From: Cristatella mucedo
Lineage: Eukaryota; Bryozoa; Phylactolaemata; Cristatellidae
DNA: 64,000 nucleotides
NCBI GenBank assembly: GCA_009760855.2
Contig: WPIO01000165.1
Span: forward strand, 291,001-355,000
Direction of reading: 5' to 3'
The position numbers were made by a program, and so were the translations under genes. The notes beneath the pieces were generated by a model. The model was not told the origin of the DNA and did no database searches. It saw nothing but the letters and a program-made list of their open reading frames with translations. Below are positions 1 to 11,830 of this stretch, one piece after another. Position 1 is the stretch's first letter, and every line of letters begins with the position of its first letter.

Positions 1-215
1 GACTAATAATTTATTTGCTTCACACTAACGAACCGTGAGATTTTCGACTAGTTTCCTAAAGGCTAAAATCTACTGCATCTCGCCGACAAAGTAAAGTAGC
101 AATTAAGTTCTAGATAATCGTCACTTTCTCTTTTGCCGCTTCCCACGCTTTCATGTCCGTTCATCCCCGAGCTTCATCTACCGAGAGCGAGGCTGCCACC
201 CGCGAGGTCGCTATG

Positions 216-264
216 CTTCCTGTCGCTTGGATGCTCGATGGCTGAGCATCCAAGCGGCAGGAAG
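216..264. repeat. Inverted repeat (hairpin), 21-bp arms
   Basis: The arms at 216-236 and 244-264 are complementary with one G:T-type mismatch and a 7-base loop. The stem includes CTTGGATGCTC paired with GAGCATCCAAG. Confidence 0.75.
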
Positions 265-354
265 TGGCAGATACTGGCTTTTCTCCGCTTGGCAGTGTTG
301 CCAGTCTAGTGCGATCATTCACGCGTTCGCACATTCAAATCGCAGAGCGCGCGC

Positions 355-408
355 ACACACACACAGACACACGCACACACAGACACAAGCACACACAGAC
401 ACACGCAC
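355..408. repeat. (CA)n-rich microsatellite
   Basis: A degenerate CACACA/GACACA run. Confidence 0.8.
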
Positions 409-559
409 CAGCTTGCTGCACCTTAGGAGGCAGCCGAGCCAGCAAGATCACCATTGCAGTAGCAGCCGCCACCACCGCCGCCGCAGCAGCTCGTGCTGGC
501 GCTGCTAGCGCTAGCGTGGTAGGCGCTGGTAACCTTAACCTTGACGTCACACATCCCTT

Positions 560-1341
<782 letters not shown>

Positions 1342-1644
1342 CTTGTAGGGAGAGGACATCGGGCGGCCGCGATGCGTCCTCGCCTCGGACTGAGCCGCCA
1401 TCTCTTTTGTCGTTTTCGGGCGCACCTGCTGCCGCGCCCTGCTGCTGCTGCGAAAGCGGTGGCTGCAGCGCCGGCAACGGTGGCGGAAGCGGAAGGCCTG
1501 TCGAGGCCGAGTGCCGCACTTGCTGCTTCGCAGGCTGCTCCTGCCACTGCTGCTGCTGCTGCTGCGACGACTTTGTACCGGTAGCCACGGTGGCGCTGGT
1601 GGTGGCTGGTGAGCTAGCGGCAGTCTTGTAGGTGGTCGTCATCT
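1342..1644 (-). CDS. Model 1: third exon, Gln/Pro-rich cytoplasmic tail
   Basis: The acceptor is GTTTCCTCCAG|AG and the donor is CTACAAG|GTGAGG, both phase 1. It encodes MTTTYKTAASSPATTS, a Q6 run, HSASTGLPLPPPLPALQPP, SQQQQ and an acidic/basic end (ENDKRDGG... PPDVLSLQ). The Gln runs come from CTG/CAG triplets. The gene must continue towards position 1 or beyond the window, because no stop is reached and no terminal exon was found in 1-1340. Confidence 0.42.
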
Positions 1645-2062
1645 CTGGAGGAAACGCTCGCTCATTAGCAGCGCCGTCCGCCGTTCCCACGTGACGTCAT
1701 TCGCGCCCGGCAGGAGCCACTTCGCTTAGGCTGGGGCTGCTGCCACCGCGCCGCCTGTGGCCATCGCGCAGCTGCGGCGGCGAAGCTGCGAGGGCAGCGC
1801 CGGCGCTCGCTAGCAAGCGAGCGCCCGCGCGGCCGGCAGCGCTGCCGCTCGCAGATCGGCGCCGGCCGATGTCGGCAGAAGTCGCTGTCGCTCTGCGTGC
1901 GCCGGAGTTGAGTCTCTTGCTCTGAGAGCGCCACTTTTCGCCAGCGCCAGAAGCGGGGCCGTCGCCGACGCCGGGACTGGCGGCAGCCGGCGCCGCCACG
2001 CGAGATCGGGGCGAGCGCGAGGGTGGCGCCAGGAGGCGCCTCAGCATTTGGGCGCCGCTCAC

Positions 2063-2176
2063 CGCTTCTCGCCGCGGGAGCGCTTTGATAAGGCGACGCC
2101 GGGAACTGCTGCGCCGTCGGCGTCGCCGTCACCACCGTCATCACCGTTGCCGGTGCGGCCTTGCTGCAAGGCCATC
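2063..2176 (-). CDS. Model 1: second exon, cytoplasmic tail
   Basis: The acceptor is TTTTCGTTTGCAG|GA, a good pyrimidine tract, and the donor is AAGCG|GTGAGC. The 114 bases are phase 1 at both ends and encode WPCSKAAPATVMTVV followed by a Thr/Ala/Pro/Gln stretch (TAQQFPASPYQSAPAARS). The phase-2 reading would also be open, so the frame rests on matching the neighbours. No domain was recognised. Confidence 0.42.
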
Positions 2177-2199
2177 CTGCAAACGAAAAGCCGTAGCGG

Positions 2200-3500
2200 T
2201 GGTAGCCGAGCGCGCCCTCGTGCGGCCGCCGCGCGAGGTAAACCACCTCGCTGGGGGGGGGGGAGATACGGCGTTGAGCGAGGTGATCGAGATCACCTAA
2301 ATTGTCTGATGGGTGCCCCTTTCGGGTGCGGATTAGAACCAACTTGTTTTGTCTAAACCGTCTTGCGAAATTATCGGGCGCAAGGTACGTCGAAATGCAA
2401 TCGACATTTTATTGATCAAAAGATTTGCTATTTCTCGGATTCCTTGTGAGTCGCGTGTCATCGACTCTTGAACCGGTCCCTCAAGAGCAAACGGGGACGT
2501 ACGTCGTTTGCACCAGCAACTCTCTACGACTGGAGGTCGCATTATTAGTCGCACGAGCGGGTCCCTAACGAGAAAATTGGAAGAGAGGACCGTGCTAGCC
2601 CCAAACTGCGAGGAGCACTTGATCAATAGAAAAATTGTCTATCGTTTGGTGTTGGGATTCGGGGGGAGGCCCAAATACCGCCCATAGTCCATCGCCGATG
2701 AAAGTGGAGGTTAGGCGTGGGTGGCTGCACGGACCGACAGGAGACGTGAAGAAATGGAGTGAATGAAGCTCTTGAAGCTGAGCGGGGACAGCTACGAGAA
2801 AAGATGGCTCGCAGTTCCCGCTTAAGCCCGATGAGTCAACCCGAAAGGTGACCGTGTCAGCTTCGACGTAAGTACCGTCTGCAACAGCAGCTCTCTACGA
2901 CTGGAGGTCGCATCGTTGCAGAAAAGCTCTCTGCCCATGCGTGTCCGGTTTTTAGCCAGATCAGACCGATGTAGCTTTGAATAGGTCAAATAGTCTTTTT
3001 CATATTTGAAGTTGTTCGCCCACCCGGGCAGCGGCAGCCGACCCGCAGCGGTCGGTGCCACAGTCCACCTTCGGGGCCTCTGCAGTCGCCGGCGGCAGCG
3101 ACTGCAGAGGAACTGCACGGGACTGCAGAGGAATGCACGGGACTGCAGAGGAATGCACGGGACTGCAGAGGAATGCACGGGACTGCAGAGGAATGCACGG
3201 GAACTCTCGCGAAGTGGCAAGAAATTTTCCGGCTTAACGACGTTGCAGCTTAATATTCGATCGGAGCTGGATCTTCGCGCAGCAGCCGATTTCCTACGAA
3301 GTTTTTGCCGCAGATCCAAGAGGAGTTGCCGAAATGGATTGACGCGGCGGCCAGCGTCTTTTGCAGTCCACTCTCACGAGAGAGCGCCAGCTCAAGAAAT
3401 GGCACCGGAAATGGCACCGCCTGAGTCTGCCGACGGCTGCGACAGTCGCGAGCTCGCGCTCTGGACTCTGCCGCTGAGGCCGAGGCGGCCGCGGCAGGCC
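2200..3500. other. Intron-like DNA between model 1 exons
   Basis: No coding signal was found. It includes a short duplicated motif CTCTCTACGACTGGAGGTCGCAT-like at about 2520 and 2892, and the 20-bp minisatellite at 3110-3201. Confidence 0.4.
3110..3201. repeat. 20-bp minisatellite
   Basis: About four and a half tandem copies of a 20-base unit containing CTGCAGAGGAATGCACGG; PstI-like CTGCAG recurs in each unit. Confidence 0.92.
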
Positions 3501-3516
3501 GCCGCCGCTCGCTTAC

Positions 3517-3681
3517 GCCGTCGATAGATGCGGAAGAGGAGGAGCGCCGTGCCGAGCGCCAGGACGGCGAGCACGAGCGCGACGCCGCTGTACACTTGCA
3601 GCTTGTACGTGATGAGGAAGCCGCCGCCGGAAGTCGCCGCCGGCTTGGACGAGCTCATCGCCGTCGCTCGAGCCGCCGCCG
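3517..3681 (-). CDS. Model 1: transmembrane exon of an unidentified single-pass membrane protein
   Basis: The exon encodes a short Ser/Gly-rich lead (MSSSKPAATSGGG), FLITYKLQVYSG, a hydrophobic helix (VALVLAVLALGTALLLF) and a stop-transfer signal (RIYRRR). The donor is CGGC|GTAAGC, phase 1. The proposed acceptor is CAACGTCAG|CG, also phase 1. Alternatively this is a first exon: an ATG at 3658 begins MSSSKP, and another in-frame ATG lies at 3856 in an AAGATGGCGG context. The two downstream exons (2176-2063, 1644-1342) are phase 1 at both ends and encode Thr/Pro/Gln-rich tail sequence. The layout resembles models 2-4. No family was recognised; a type I or III membrane protein is inferred. Confidence 0.5.
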
Positions 3682-3888
3682 CTGACGTTGCACCTTCAAG
3701 TAATTGAAAGCAGAGAGCTGTGCTCGTCGAAGCAAAGCGCAGCGGCCGACGCCGCCGCAGCGCCACCCGGTAGCAAGCTGATGGGCCGGCGGGTTGGGGG
3801 GAGGCGGGGAGGGGTGCGGCGGCGCGGCCTCCTCGAAGCGAGCGGATGACCGCCATCTTCGTCACCGCACCGTTGGTCGCCTCTCGCC

Positions 3889-3949
3889 TTCTCTTTCTCT
3901 CTCTGTCTCTCTCTCTGTCTCTCTCTCCTCTCACTCACTCTCTCACCTC

Positions 3950-4047
<98 letters not shown>

Positions 4048-4048
4048 T
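3889..4048. repeat. (CT)n microsatellite with CTGT and CTAT variants
   Basis: The run abuts a SINE-2 copy that begins at about 4060. Confidence 0.97.
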
Positions 4049-4059
4049 CTCTCTCTTCC

Positions 4060-4240
4060 ATGTTGAGCCGTAATGGCTCACTAGGTAAGGCGGTTGCTTT
4101 TCACGACCTCGGCCCCGAGGTCGTGGGTTCGAATCCTGCGTTGGGCGATCCTTTACCGCCACTGCAAGTGGTTGTGATTGCCGTAAAGGCTCTTCTGTCG
4201 CTATACAAAAGGAGGCTGTTTAATCAGCTAGTATTGCTTT
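4060..4240 (+). mobile_element. SINE-2, tRNA-derived SINE
   Basis: The head has GGCTCACTAGGTAAGGCGGTTGC (A-box-like) and a perfect B box GGTTCGAATCC. The body reads GGGCGATCCTTTACCGCC and the tail reads GCTCTTCTGTCGCTATACAAAA. This is the best-preserved copy in the window. Confidence 0.85.
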
Positions 4241-4794
4241 GTTGTTTGTTTCCTCTTCCTCTCTCTGTCTCTCACTCTCCTCTCTTCTTCTCATAATCTC
4301 TCTTTATAACAATAGTGATGCTAATTCAATACTTGCACTGCGCTCGAAGAGAATTATATATATTTCGAGATACTTTACATATGCTGCTAAGCAGCGACGG
4401 AGCCGGGGCTTTCATCCAGGGGGCAAGATCTGCAAACAGTTTATGTAAGCAGGACAAGACCCGCAGCTAACTAACACTTTATAGTGCAAATCGTATTGCT
4501 AGTATTTGAAACGAACTCGGCGGCTGCTCATCGAGCGGAGTTATTGAAACAATCAATGGAAACACTAAGACAAAATTTCGTCGCTGATGATGGTTGCCGG
4601 GCTAGGTGGGGGCTGCTCCGGATGGCTGCTCCGCTGTAGGGTCAAAGGGCAAATGTCGCACCCTGCCCCCTGGCTCCGCCGCCGTTATCTGCTGCTATCT
4701 GGGCGTGAATTAGTTAGCGGTCACGAGCACCGTATCCGTCCGCATAAGCACCTAAAGGAAAGATCGCACGGACCTTGCAAACGCTGTGAGAAAA

Positions 4795-4970
4795 TGGTGA
4801 GCCGTGATGGCACACAAGGTAAGGCGGTTGCTTTCATGACCTCGGTCCCGAGGTCGTGGGTTCGACTTCTGCGGTGGGCGATCCTTTATCGCCACTTCGA
4901 GCGGTGGTGATAGCCGTCAAGGCTCTTCAGTCGCTATACAAAAAGAGGCTGTTTAAGCAGCTAGATTTAT
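4795..4970 (+). mobile_element. SINE-2 copy
   Basis: It has the same head, body and tail as the 4060 copy, with a mutated B box (GGTTCGACTTC). Confidence 0.83.
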
Positions 4971-4984
4971 TATTTTTAACATTT

Positions 4985-5165
4985 GTCGTCAGGATGTCAG
5001 CTGGGAGTGAGTTTCACGCTTTGGGAGCATACGAACTTCGGCAACTACTGGTCTCCAAGGGGTTTGAGGTTGGATAGAGGCACTGCTCAACTGTTTGAAC
5101 CCAAAGAGCGGATTACACGATGATTGAGAAGTAGTTCGGATAGGTAAAAAAATACTAGCTTATTT
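4985..5165 (-). mobile_element. LINE-A 3' fragment
   Basis: It matches the conserved reverse-transcriptase C-terminal region (GGGAGTGAGTTTCACGCTTTGGGAG, reverse strand) also seen at 16380 and 40560. It is interrupted by the SINE-2 copy at 5175-5315. Confidence 0.65.
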
Positions 5166-5174
5166 AATGATATC

Positions 5175-5315
5175 TTTTGTGTAGCGGCAGAAGAGCCTTA
5201 AAGGCGATCATCACCGCTTGCAGCGGCAATAAAGAATCGCCCACTGCAGGATCAGAACCTACGACCTCGGGCACCGACATCGTGAAGCACCACCGCCCCG
5301 CCAAGTTTGCCGCCA
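5175..5315 (-). mobile_element. SINE-2 copy inserted in LINE-A
   Basis: Reverse-oriented SINE-2 body (GGCGATCATCACCGCTTGCAG, TCGCCCACTGCAGGAT). It separates two LINE-A pieces, a nested insertion. Confidence 0.72.
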
Positions 5316-5317
5316 AT

Positions 5318-5640
5318 GCTCACTAATAAACATGAGTAGGTAGACTGGAGCATGAGAATTACGGGACTTAAAAAGCGCTTGATGAAACCTTAAAGTCGAC
5401 ATGCTACTTGATGGAGAGTCGGTGCAGGTCTGTGAGAAGTAGTGCAATATGGCAGTTGCAACATTCAGGACAGACAAGTGGCTGAGTTGTGCACCTACTG
5501 TGAGGGTCTCTTGTTGCAGAGGCAGGAAGGCTCGCGAGTAGCTAGCTACAGTAGTAGTCGAGATGGGATGACGCAAATGCACCGACCGTCTTTCGAATGC
5601 TGTTTCCCTGCTTAAGCGGATGTTAAGGTTAGAGTTTAAG
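5318..5640 (-). mobile_element. LINE-A reverse-transcriptase fragment
   Basis: The reverse strand retains the RT C-terminal pattern seen better in other copies (CTTGATGGAGAGTCGGTGCAGGTC equals the LHWL region in reverse). It is broken by stops. Confidence 0.6.
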
Positions 5641-6560
5641 CGAATGCCGAGTTTCTGCTCGGCAGAAACTCGCGTCCGGGTACGTATGTCTAGCTGCAGC
5701 TGCATCTCGGAGGTTCCGCCAGATATCGCAGCTCCGGTGGAGAGCTTGAAAAGCCAAGCCCTTCGCTCGCTGTCTCCCAAACAAGCTACCGAGAGACGCT
5801 GACTCGCGACGCCAGCAAAAATTGCTTGCAAGCTCAGGCCGCCGCCACCGCTACTCGCCCAGCCGCCCAGCCACCGCCATCTTCTAGCTCAGACGCTGCA
5901 GACGTTGGCGCTTTTTGAAGCTGCTCAGAACGGGGCTGCCACCGCTGCTGCCGCCGCAAAAGCCGGTGGTGGTGGACGACGCCGGGCGCGAGCCTCACCC
6001 GCTCTTGACGCTCCGCTGACGAGCGACGATGCGACGGACATGCTGGGCTGAAGTAGTCGCAGCGGCGGCCGCTAGGCGTCCGCCATCGCGTGCGTGCATT
6101 CTCGCCTCCTTCTGTCCATGCGGATCGCTCGACGATGGCGTCCGCCGACGGCGGCAGAATCGTCGAGCGGCCAGCGGAACGCCTCGAGCACAGCTGCCGA
6201 GCGAACGCTCGCGCGCCGCTGTCGAGAACGGGAGACGCCGCCGCAGCCGCAGAGCTCGAGCCTAGCCTAGCCTCCGCGGCGGCGGCACGCTCCCCACCTT
6301 GTGCGTGGCCTGCTCCTCAGCCTTATTCGAAGACATCGCGCGAGTAGCTGCTACCCGGACTCCGGTGTCGCGTCGCTACTTCGTGCGCATTCTGCCAGAG
6401 CAAGCCGGTACCGGCGTCATGGCGACGCTCAGGCGTTTCGCACGCTAATACCGCTCGCTAAGCGTCGAACCCTCGCATCGTCTGCTGCCGCTGCGTCGAC
6501 TGTCTGTTCGAGCTGCCAGGTACTCGCCGCCGCGAGCAGCTCACTGGCTAAGGGTTGAAG
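5641..6560. other. GC-rich block with no confirmed gene
   Basis: Several short frames end in proline/serine-rich tails. One at 5835-5918 on the plus strand reads QAAATATRPAAQPPPSSSSD and ends VGAF-stop after a CTCAG. This resembles a terminal tail exon, but other frames are equally open. CpG-rich DNA and AAGATGGCGG on the minus strand near 5878 suggest a promoter. Confidence 0.3.
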
Positions 6561-6744
6561 GCGGAATTTTGCAGGCTTCAGGAGGAGTAGATCTGCACAT
6601 TTTGGAGGAGTCATTCATTTGCCATCGTCGGAATCGGCGGAGCGTCCAAAGGGCACGTGCAAAAGGCACGATGCTCAAATGCCGCATTAAATGCTTCGTA
6701 AATAACTTAACAAGTATCGTGCCTCAGATAAGCCGGATAATCCT

Positions 6745-6990
6745 ACTTGTGCCACACCAGTGCCAATCTGACTTGTACCACACCAGTGCTAATCCGACTT
6801 GTGCCAGATAAGCCGGATAATCCGACTTGTGCCACACCAGTACTGGTCCGACTTGTGCCACACCAGTGCTAATCCGACTTGTGCCACACCAGTGCTAATC
6901 CGACCTGTGCCACACCAGTGCTAATCTGACTTGTGTCAGATAAGCCTGATAATCTGACTTGTGCCACACCAGTGCTAATCCAATGGACAA
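6745..6990. repeat. 26-bp minisatellite interleaved with a longer unit
   Basis: Eight or so degenerate copies containing TTGTGCCACACCAGTGCTAA, with interspersed CAGATAAGCCGGATAAT blocks, giving a higher-order pattern. Confidence 0.88.
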
Positions 6991-7194
6991 GCGTTTCGTA
7001 CTTCGAGAGATCATAGATGTACGGTGAGGGGGAAAGGCCCACTGCTGTGACATCGTTGCTGCCATGCATAACTAACACTACAAATATTATGTCATTGGCC
7101 TCAGGTCATGTCTCAGCACCTTTAAAAAAAATTGGTTAGCAAATCTAGCTTCTATAAAAAAAAAACATTGTTGATTCAAAAATGCACAATTCGA

Positions 7195-7375
7195 AATGCT
7201 TATATCTACGATAAACCATCTCCTCTAACCGCTCTCAAGTTAGCTCCGTACCTAATGATCCCTGTGTTGATCTAGCTGATCGCTTCTCCGGCTTATTTTT
7301 CTAGAAGAAGAGAGGCAAGATCAGGGAGTCCGTCCTTATGATGGCAGCATCTCCCCCTGGAACGCTGTCACTCAA
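7195..7375 (+). mobile_element. LINE ORF2 fragment (region before the RT)
   Basis: The plus strand encodes a decayed ADRFSGLFF...KIRES stretch. It matches LADRFSRFF..KIRES in the LINE fragment at 13.1-14.0 kb (reverse there). Confidence 0.55.
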
Positions 7376-8112
7376 TTCATACGCATTCGGTAGCCAACAG
7401 ACGCCGTCTCACGCAACAAAGAGAAAGTGGGAAGCATGGCCGAGTCAGGAGAGCAGTTGAGGTAGTGAGTAGCATGGAAGTAGCAGCTCAAGACCGCTGA
7501 AAAGGATGAGCCACAGTCGGCAGCAGGAGAGTAGTTGTAGCTTCGTAAGAATCATGGAAGTGAGTTCCACAATCTAGAACCTGCAGAGAAAAGGCTTCTG
7601 TTGGTCTTTAAGAGGAGGAATGGAACAACTAATTTGTTGTCCACACAGAACCTGAGGGCACAAAGAGGCTGAAACTGGTGCAGCAGTTCAGAGCCAAGCC
7701 GTGGCGGGCCTTGTGGGTCAACGTAAGAACTTTGCCCTGTATCCGTTGATCAACAGGCAGTCATACTAGCCCTTTCAGGAAAGAATAGGAATGGTCAAAC
7801 CTTGGGATTTGCAAACTAGCCTTGCAGCCATATTCATAATCGTCTGCAGAGGCCTAGCGGGGTTTTGTCATACCAGCCAAAATGAAATTACGCTTTTCTG
7901 GCAGAGACAGAACTAAGGAGCCAGTTAAATTTTTCACAAGCCACCGTGAAAGATAGCTCATAATTTTAGATAGGGATCGGACCTGACAGCTAGCTATGGA
8001 AGCAGTCTTCTTAACGAAGTTTACAAAATTTAGGCATTTGTCGAAGACGACAACTGAATTCCGAGCACTTGGTAATGGTCGCACACCAGCATCACCAAAT
8101 TGACATTTCATT
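7376..8112 (-). mobile_element. LINE-B reverse-transcriptase 3' region
   Basis: The minus strand encodes KCLNFVNFVKKTASIASCQVR and RSLSKIMSYL, the RT palm-to-thumb region of CR1/Jockey-like LINEs. The 3' part is closely similar to the copy at 35.8-36.5 kb. Confidence 0.8.
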
Positions 8113-8154
8113 AGATGGCCACATTAGCTCCACAGTCATGTCTGCCTACTTTCA

Positions 8155-8920
8155 GCTGCATAACATTGCTTAAATTCAGGCTTGCTTAGGTAGGGCTGCT
8201 ATATCTAAATTGGTCGATGCATTTGTGAGTCCTATCTCGACTTTTGTAACTCACTGCTCGCTATTCTACGTGCGGATGCAATTAGGCACTTACAGATGGT
8301 GCAAAACTCAGCTGCTAGGCTTGTCTGACGTGAGCAGTTGCCTCATCACACCACTTCTCGCCGACCTGCACCGGCTCTCAGTCAAGCAGCGAATCGACTT
8401 CAAAGTTTTGTCACTCAATTTTAGGCCCCTATGTTATCTGGTTCCAGCCTACAAATTGGACCTACTCCCCCACCAAGCTAGGTATCGTACCATCCGCTTT
8501 TATTAATCTAATAATTTAGCTACACCTCTTACGAAACCTCAAATCCTGTGAAGACCGTGTCATAAGTTCGTATGATCCCAAAGTTTGGAATTGACTCCCG
8601 ATTGACTTTACGATACTCCTTACCTCGACATTTAAAAAGAACCTAAAATTGCATCTGCTTACCACAGCATTTAGCAAGCCCTCGTGATCCGTTCTTTGTG
8701 CACTCATGCGTGCTGGAACTGTACATGCTGCCAATAACCATGTTTGCATGTTGACAACTGTGCATGTAACCTCTTACCATGTCATGCTTGTTGACATTGA
8801 GCATGCTACCACTATCTTTCAATCCTGCCGCCTGTACAGCATAAGTAAAGTGCCTAGAAAAGGATATAGTTCTCTGATTTTGCTATACAAGTGTAGTATT
8901 ATTATTATACTCGTGCAGCA
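8155..8920 (+). mobile_element. LINE-A 3' copy
   Basis: The copy shows decayed RT C-terminal sequence (VQNSAARL and LHRLSVKQRIDFKVL-like), the WNS-type block, the 3' UTR with CATGCTGCCA repeats and a tail ending in TATTATTATTATAC. It contains frame-breaking changes. Confidence 0.8.
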
Positions 8921-9489
8921 TGGAAATTAGTGGCTTTAAATTTACTTTCTAGGTCTTATTTTTTATTAAATAGTTTTTTGATCTGCTACTACTTGATCAA
9001 GTGCACTTTATTGGTACGGTATAAGGGAAACCAAACTTCGGTAAACGGTCTTCTGACTTCGAGTAAAAACTGTATCACTGTAAAAATTGTATTATTGCTT
9101 AGACGTTCATGGCTACCTGTTTATCTGGTGAAACTTCGAAGTGCGAGTTACAACGGAGGTAGGCCTACTATCTATGCACGGAGGCCGACTTCTTTACCTG
9201 ATTTGATATCTTTCGTCTTTCCGATGTGATTGGACAATCAAGGCTTTCATTAAATGCAGATAGCCTGCAGTTTTACCACAATTTTGTTTTGCATTGATCC
9301 CTACACGCCTTCCAATACCTAAGATTACGTTAGCTCTCCCCCAGCTTGTACTGCCGACAATCACAATTGAACGGCAACGAGCTTTTGTCCTATTGACTAA
9401 TGACGACACCTCTTAATAGTTACGGGAAAGTATAGAAGTTCAGAAATTTAAAGGCCAGCCCTCAAAATGGACTCAACCAGTATATCTAC
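8921..9489. other. AT-rich intergenic DNA, nothing recognised
   Basis: No splice-compatible open frame or repeat was identified. Confidence 0.4.
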
Positions 9490-9735
9490 TGTATCATATT
9501 ACATTATGATACACCGCTCGCTCTCGCCCAGCCTTAACGGCCGCGAGGTGCAAATAGCGAATGGGCACACTCGCAGCGATCGGCGGCCTGTCGATCCGTT
9601 GCTTGACTGGTAGCCAGTGCAGGTCGGCGAGAAGTGGTGTGACGTGGCAACGTGGCGACGCTCACGACAGGCAAGCCTAGCTGCAGAGTTTTGTACCAGC
9701 TGCAAGCGCCCGATTGCATGACACAAGATGGCGCG
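9490..9735 (-). mobile_element. LINE-A RT fragment
   Basis: The minus strand encodes RLQLVQNSAARLACRERRH, the conserved RT C-terminal motif, then a frameshifted LHWLPVK block. Confidence 0.72.
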
Positions 9736-10263
9736 CACGGTTCGCGCACGGTTCGGTGGCAGCTACCGGTCGACGTCGCTGCTTCACCGAGCGGAGCTCG
9801 CGACGCACAAGTTTCTCGTGAAGAAGAAGAATTAGCCTGTTTGGAAAGCGACGACGCGTCGCCGCCCGCCCGAGCCGAGTCTGCCGCCTCGAGCCGGCGG
9901 CCGCGGCGCTCGCTCGCGTAGCGTGCGAGGCCGCGCGTGCGACCGCGTTGAAAAGAAAAAGGGAAAAGGAAACGACGAAATCGCGAGAAAATGCAGTTCG
10001 ACTCTGCGTCGTAGCAGTCGGAGTTGAGCCGCCTGCGTCTGCGTCCGATTACGACCGACGGCAGCCGAAAGGCGACGACGGCCGGCCCCCCCCCGCAGGA
10101 GGCGGCGAAATCGGCATCCGGTTCGGCGCTCTGTGCCACGCCGGATGCACCGGATGCCGATGCAGACGACTCCGGCCGCGAGGCGGTAGAGTCGCGGAGC
10201 GCCGGCAACCGTCATGGCGGCAGCCGTCGGAGCTTCCGGATCCAGCGAGCTCTCGGCGGCTGG

Positions 10264-10484
10264 CTACCAGCCTCGACCTTGACCTTGGTAGGCCCACGGG
10301 TTCGGCTGCAGCTGCGGCGGCGGCGCGCCGAACGGAGGGAACGGCGGCGGACCCATGGGCGGCGCCAGCATCATGCCCGACGCCACGGACGAGGTCCTCT
10401 GTCCCGAAAGCAGGCCGCGGCCTCCACCGATGGCGCTCGGTCTAGCGAGCGACATTCCCGACATGGTCGCACGCCGCGCCGCGC
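10264..10484 (-). CDS. Model 3: terminal exon, Gly/Met/Pro-rich C-terminus
   Basis: The acceptor is GCCGCCGTTTGTAG|GC, phase 1. The exon encodes ATMSGMSLARPSAIGGGRG, then SGMMLAPPMGPPPFPPFG, APPPQLQPNPWAYQ and GQGRGW, and stops with TAG at 10266-10264. The tail is proline-rich with short hydrophobic-aromatic motifs. No catalytic domain is seen. A possible intermediate exon around 10983-10870 has a weak donor and was not called. Confidence 0.48.
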
Positions 10485-10733
10485 CTACAAACGGCGGCAA
10501 TCGCCCCGGGCGGCGGCTCCGCGTCAGCTTTGCCGCTCACGCTGCGAGAGCGGACGAGAGAAGGCGACAGGAAGCGCGAAGCGGCCGCACGCAGGCAGCG
10601 GCGCAGCTCGAACCGCTGCGCAGCGCGAAGCAGCAAGCGTGGCAGCAGCAGCGCAGCGCGATGCTAAAAACTAAGAGACTACAGCAACTTGAATACGGCC
10701 TGAATTCTATATAGAGAGCGGACGAAAGGAGAA

Positions 10734-10830
10734 AATAATAATAATAATAAGAAGAAGAAGAAGAATGCACTTGATAAAGCGCCCTCAGAGAACTCAATCT
10801 CTCTCTAGGCGCTTTACAATTTGTAAAAAT
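10734..10830 (-). mobile_element. LINE-A tail copy
   Basis: (AAT)n/(AAG)n then GCACTTGATAAAGCGCCCTC and the tail in reverse. Only the terminal 90 bases or so remain. Confidence 0.8.
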
Positions 10831-11090
10831 ACAAATAAAAATAAAGACAGTATTCAGAAACCCGCCGCCACCGCCAACGCCGCCGCGTTCTGACGGCGTG
10901 CCCGCGAGTCTACACGCTTCCGGCACGATGCCGTCGCCGCCGCCGGCTGATAGCGGCTGTTGCCGGCGGCTCCGGGCTGAAAGCAGCGGCTCAGAGCCGC
11001 GCCGCAGCCGAGCCCGCTGCTGTGGCCTTGACGTGACGGCCTTGTGGCCTTGGCAAAATGAGCAAAAAGGAAACGAAACTAAAGGAAAAG

Positions 11091-11588
11091 GAAACTAAAA
11101 ACTAAAACTAAAAACTAAAACTAAAAACTAAAACTAAAAACTAAAAACTAAAAACTAAAAACTAAAACTAAAAACTAAAACTAAAAACTAAAAACTAAAA
11201 ACTAAAAACTAAAAACTAAAAACTAAAAACTAAAAACTAAAAACTAAAAACTAAAAACTAAAAACTAAAAACTAAAAACTAAAAACTAAAAACTAAAAAC
11301 TAAAAACTAAAAACTAAAAACTAAAAACTAAAAACTAAAACTAAAAACTAAAACTAAAAACTAAAAACTAAAAACTAAAAACTAAAAACTAAAAACTAAA
11401 AACTAAAAACTAAAAACTAAAACTATAAACTAAAACTAAAAACTAAAACTAAAAACTAAAACTAAAAACTAAAACTAAAAACTAAAACTAAAAACTAAAA
11501 CTAAAACTAAAAACTAAAACTAAAAACTAAAACTAAAAACTAAAAGCTTAAACTAAAAACTAAAACTAGAAACTAAAACTAAAAACTA
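11091..11588. repeat. (CTAAAA)n/(CTAAAAA)n satellite
   Basis: About 500 bases alternate 6- and 7-base units (CTAAAA and CTAAAAA). Pure 7-mer stretches lie at 11190-11335 and alternating units lie at both ends. The reverse complement TTTTTAG is loosely telomere-like. Confidence 0.97.
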
Positions 11589-11830
11589 ACGCGCTTTTTT
11601 CGAAGTGCATCGGGAAATGGATTGGTAGACGTTGGAAATGCCGGGAAATGGATTGGTAGGCGTCGGCTCCAGGAGTTTTCGTGGCGAACCAGCGCGCCAC
11701 ACCTGCAGCAGCGCAGCGCAGGGAGCCCTGGGCAGAGTTTGTCCAGCGTGGGCTGACAGATGCCGACGGTTGGGGAGCAGCCAATAGACGATCGCGCGAG
11801 TCGCAGCCAGCGCTCCGCTCGCATTTGGCA

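Noticed and set aside
4060-4240. Functional tRNA gene
   Set aside because: A and B boxes are present, but the body continues into a SINE tail, no acceptor stem closes around the head and the same sequence occurs at many sites.
10870-10983. Possible middle exon of model 3
   Set aside because: A fair acceptor (CCGCTGCTTTCAG) opens the frame, but the only donor in the right phase is a weak GTGGCG within a Gly run.
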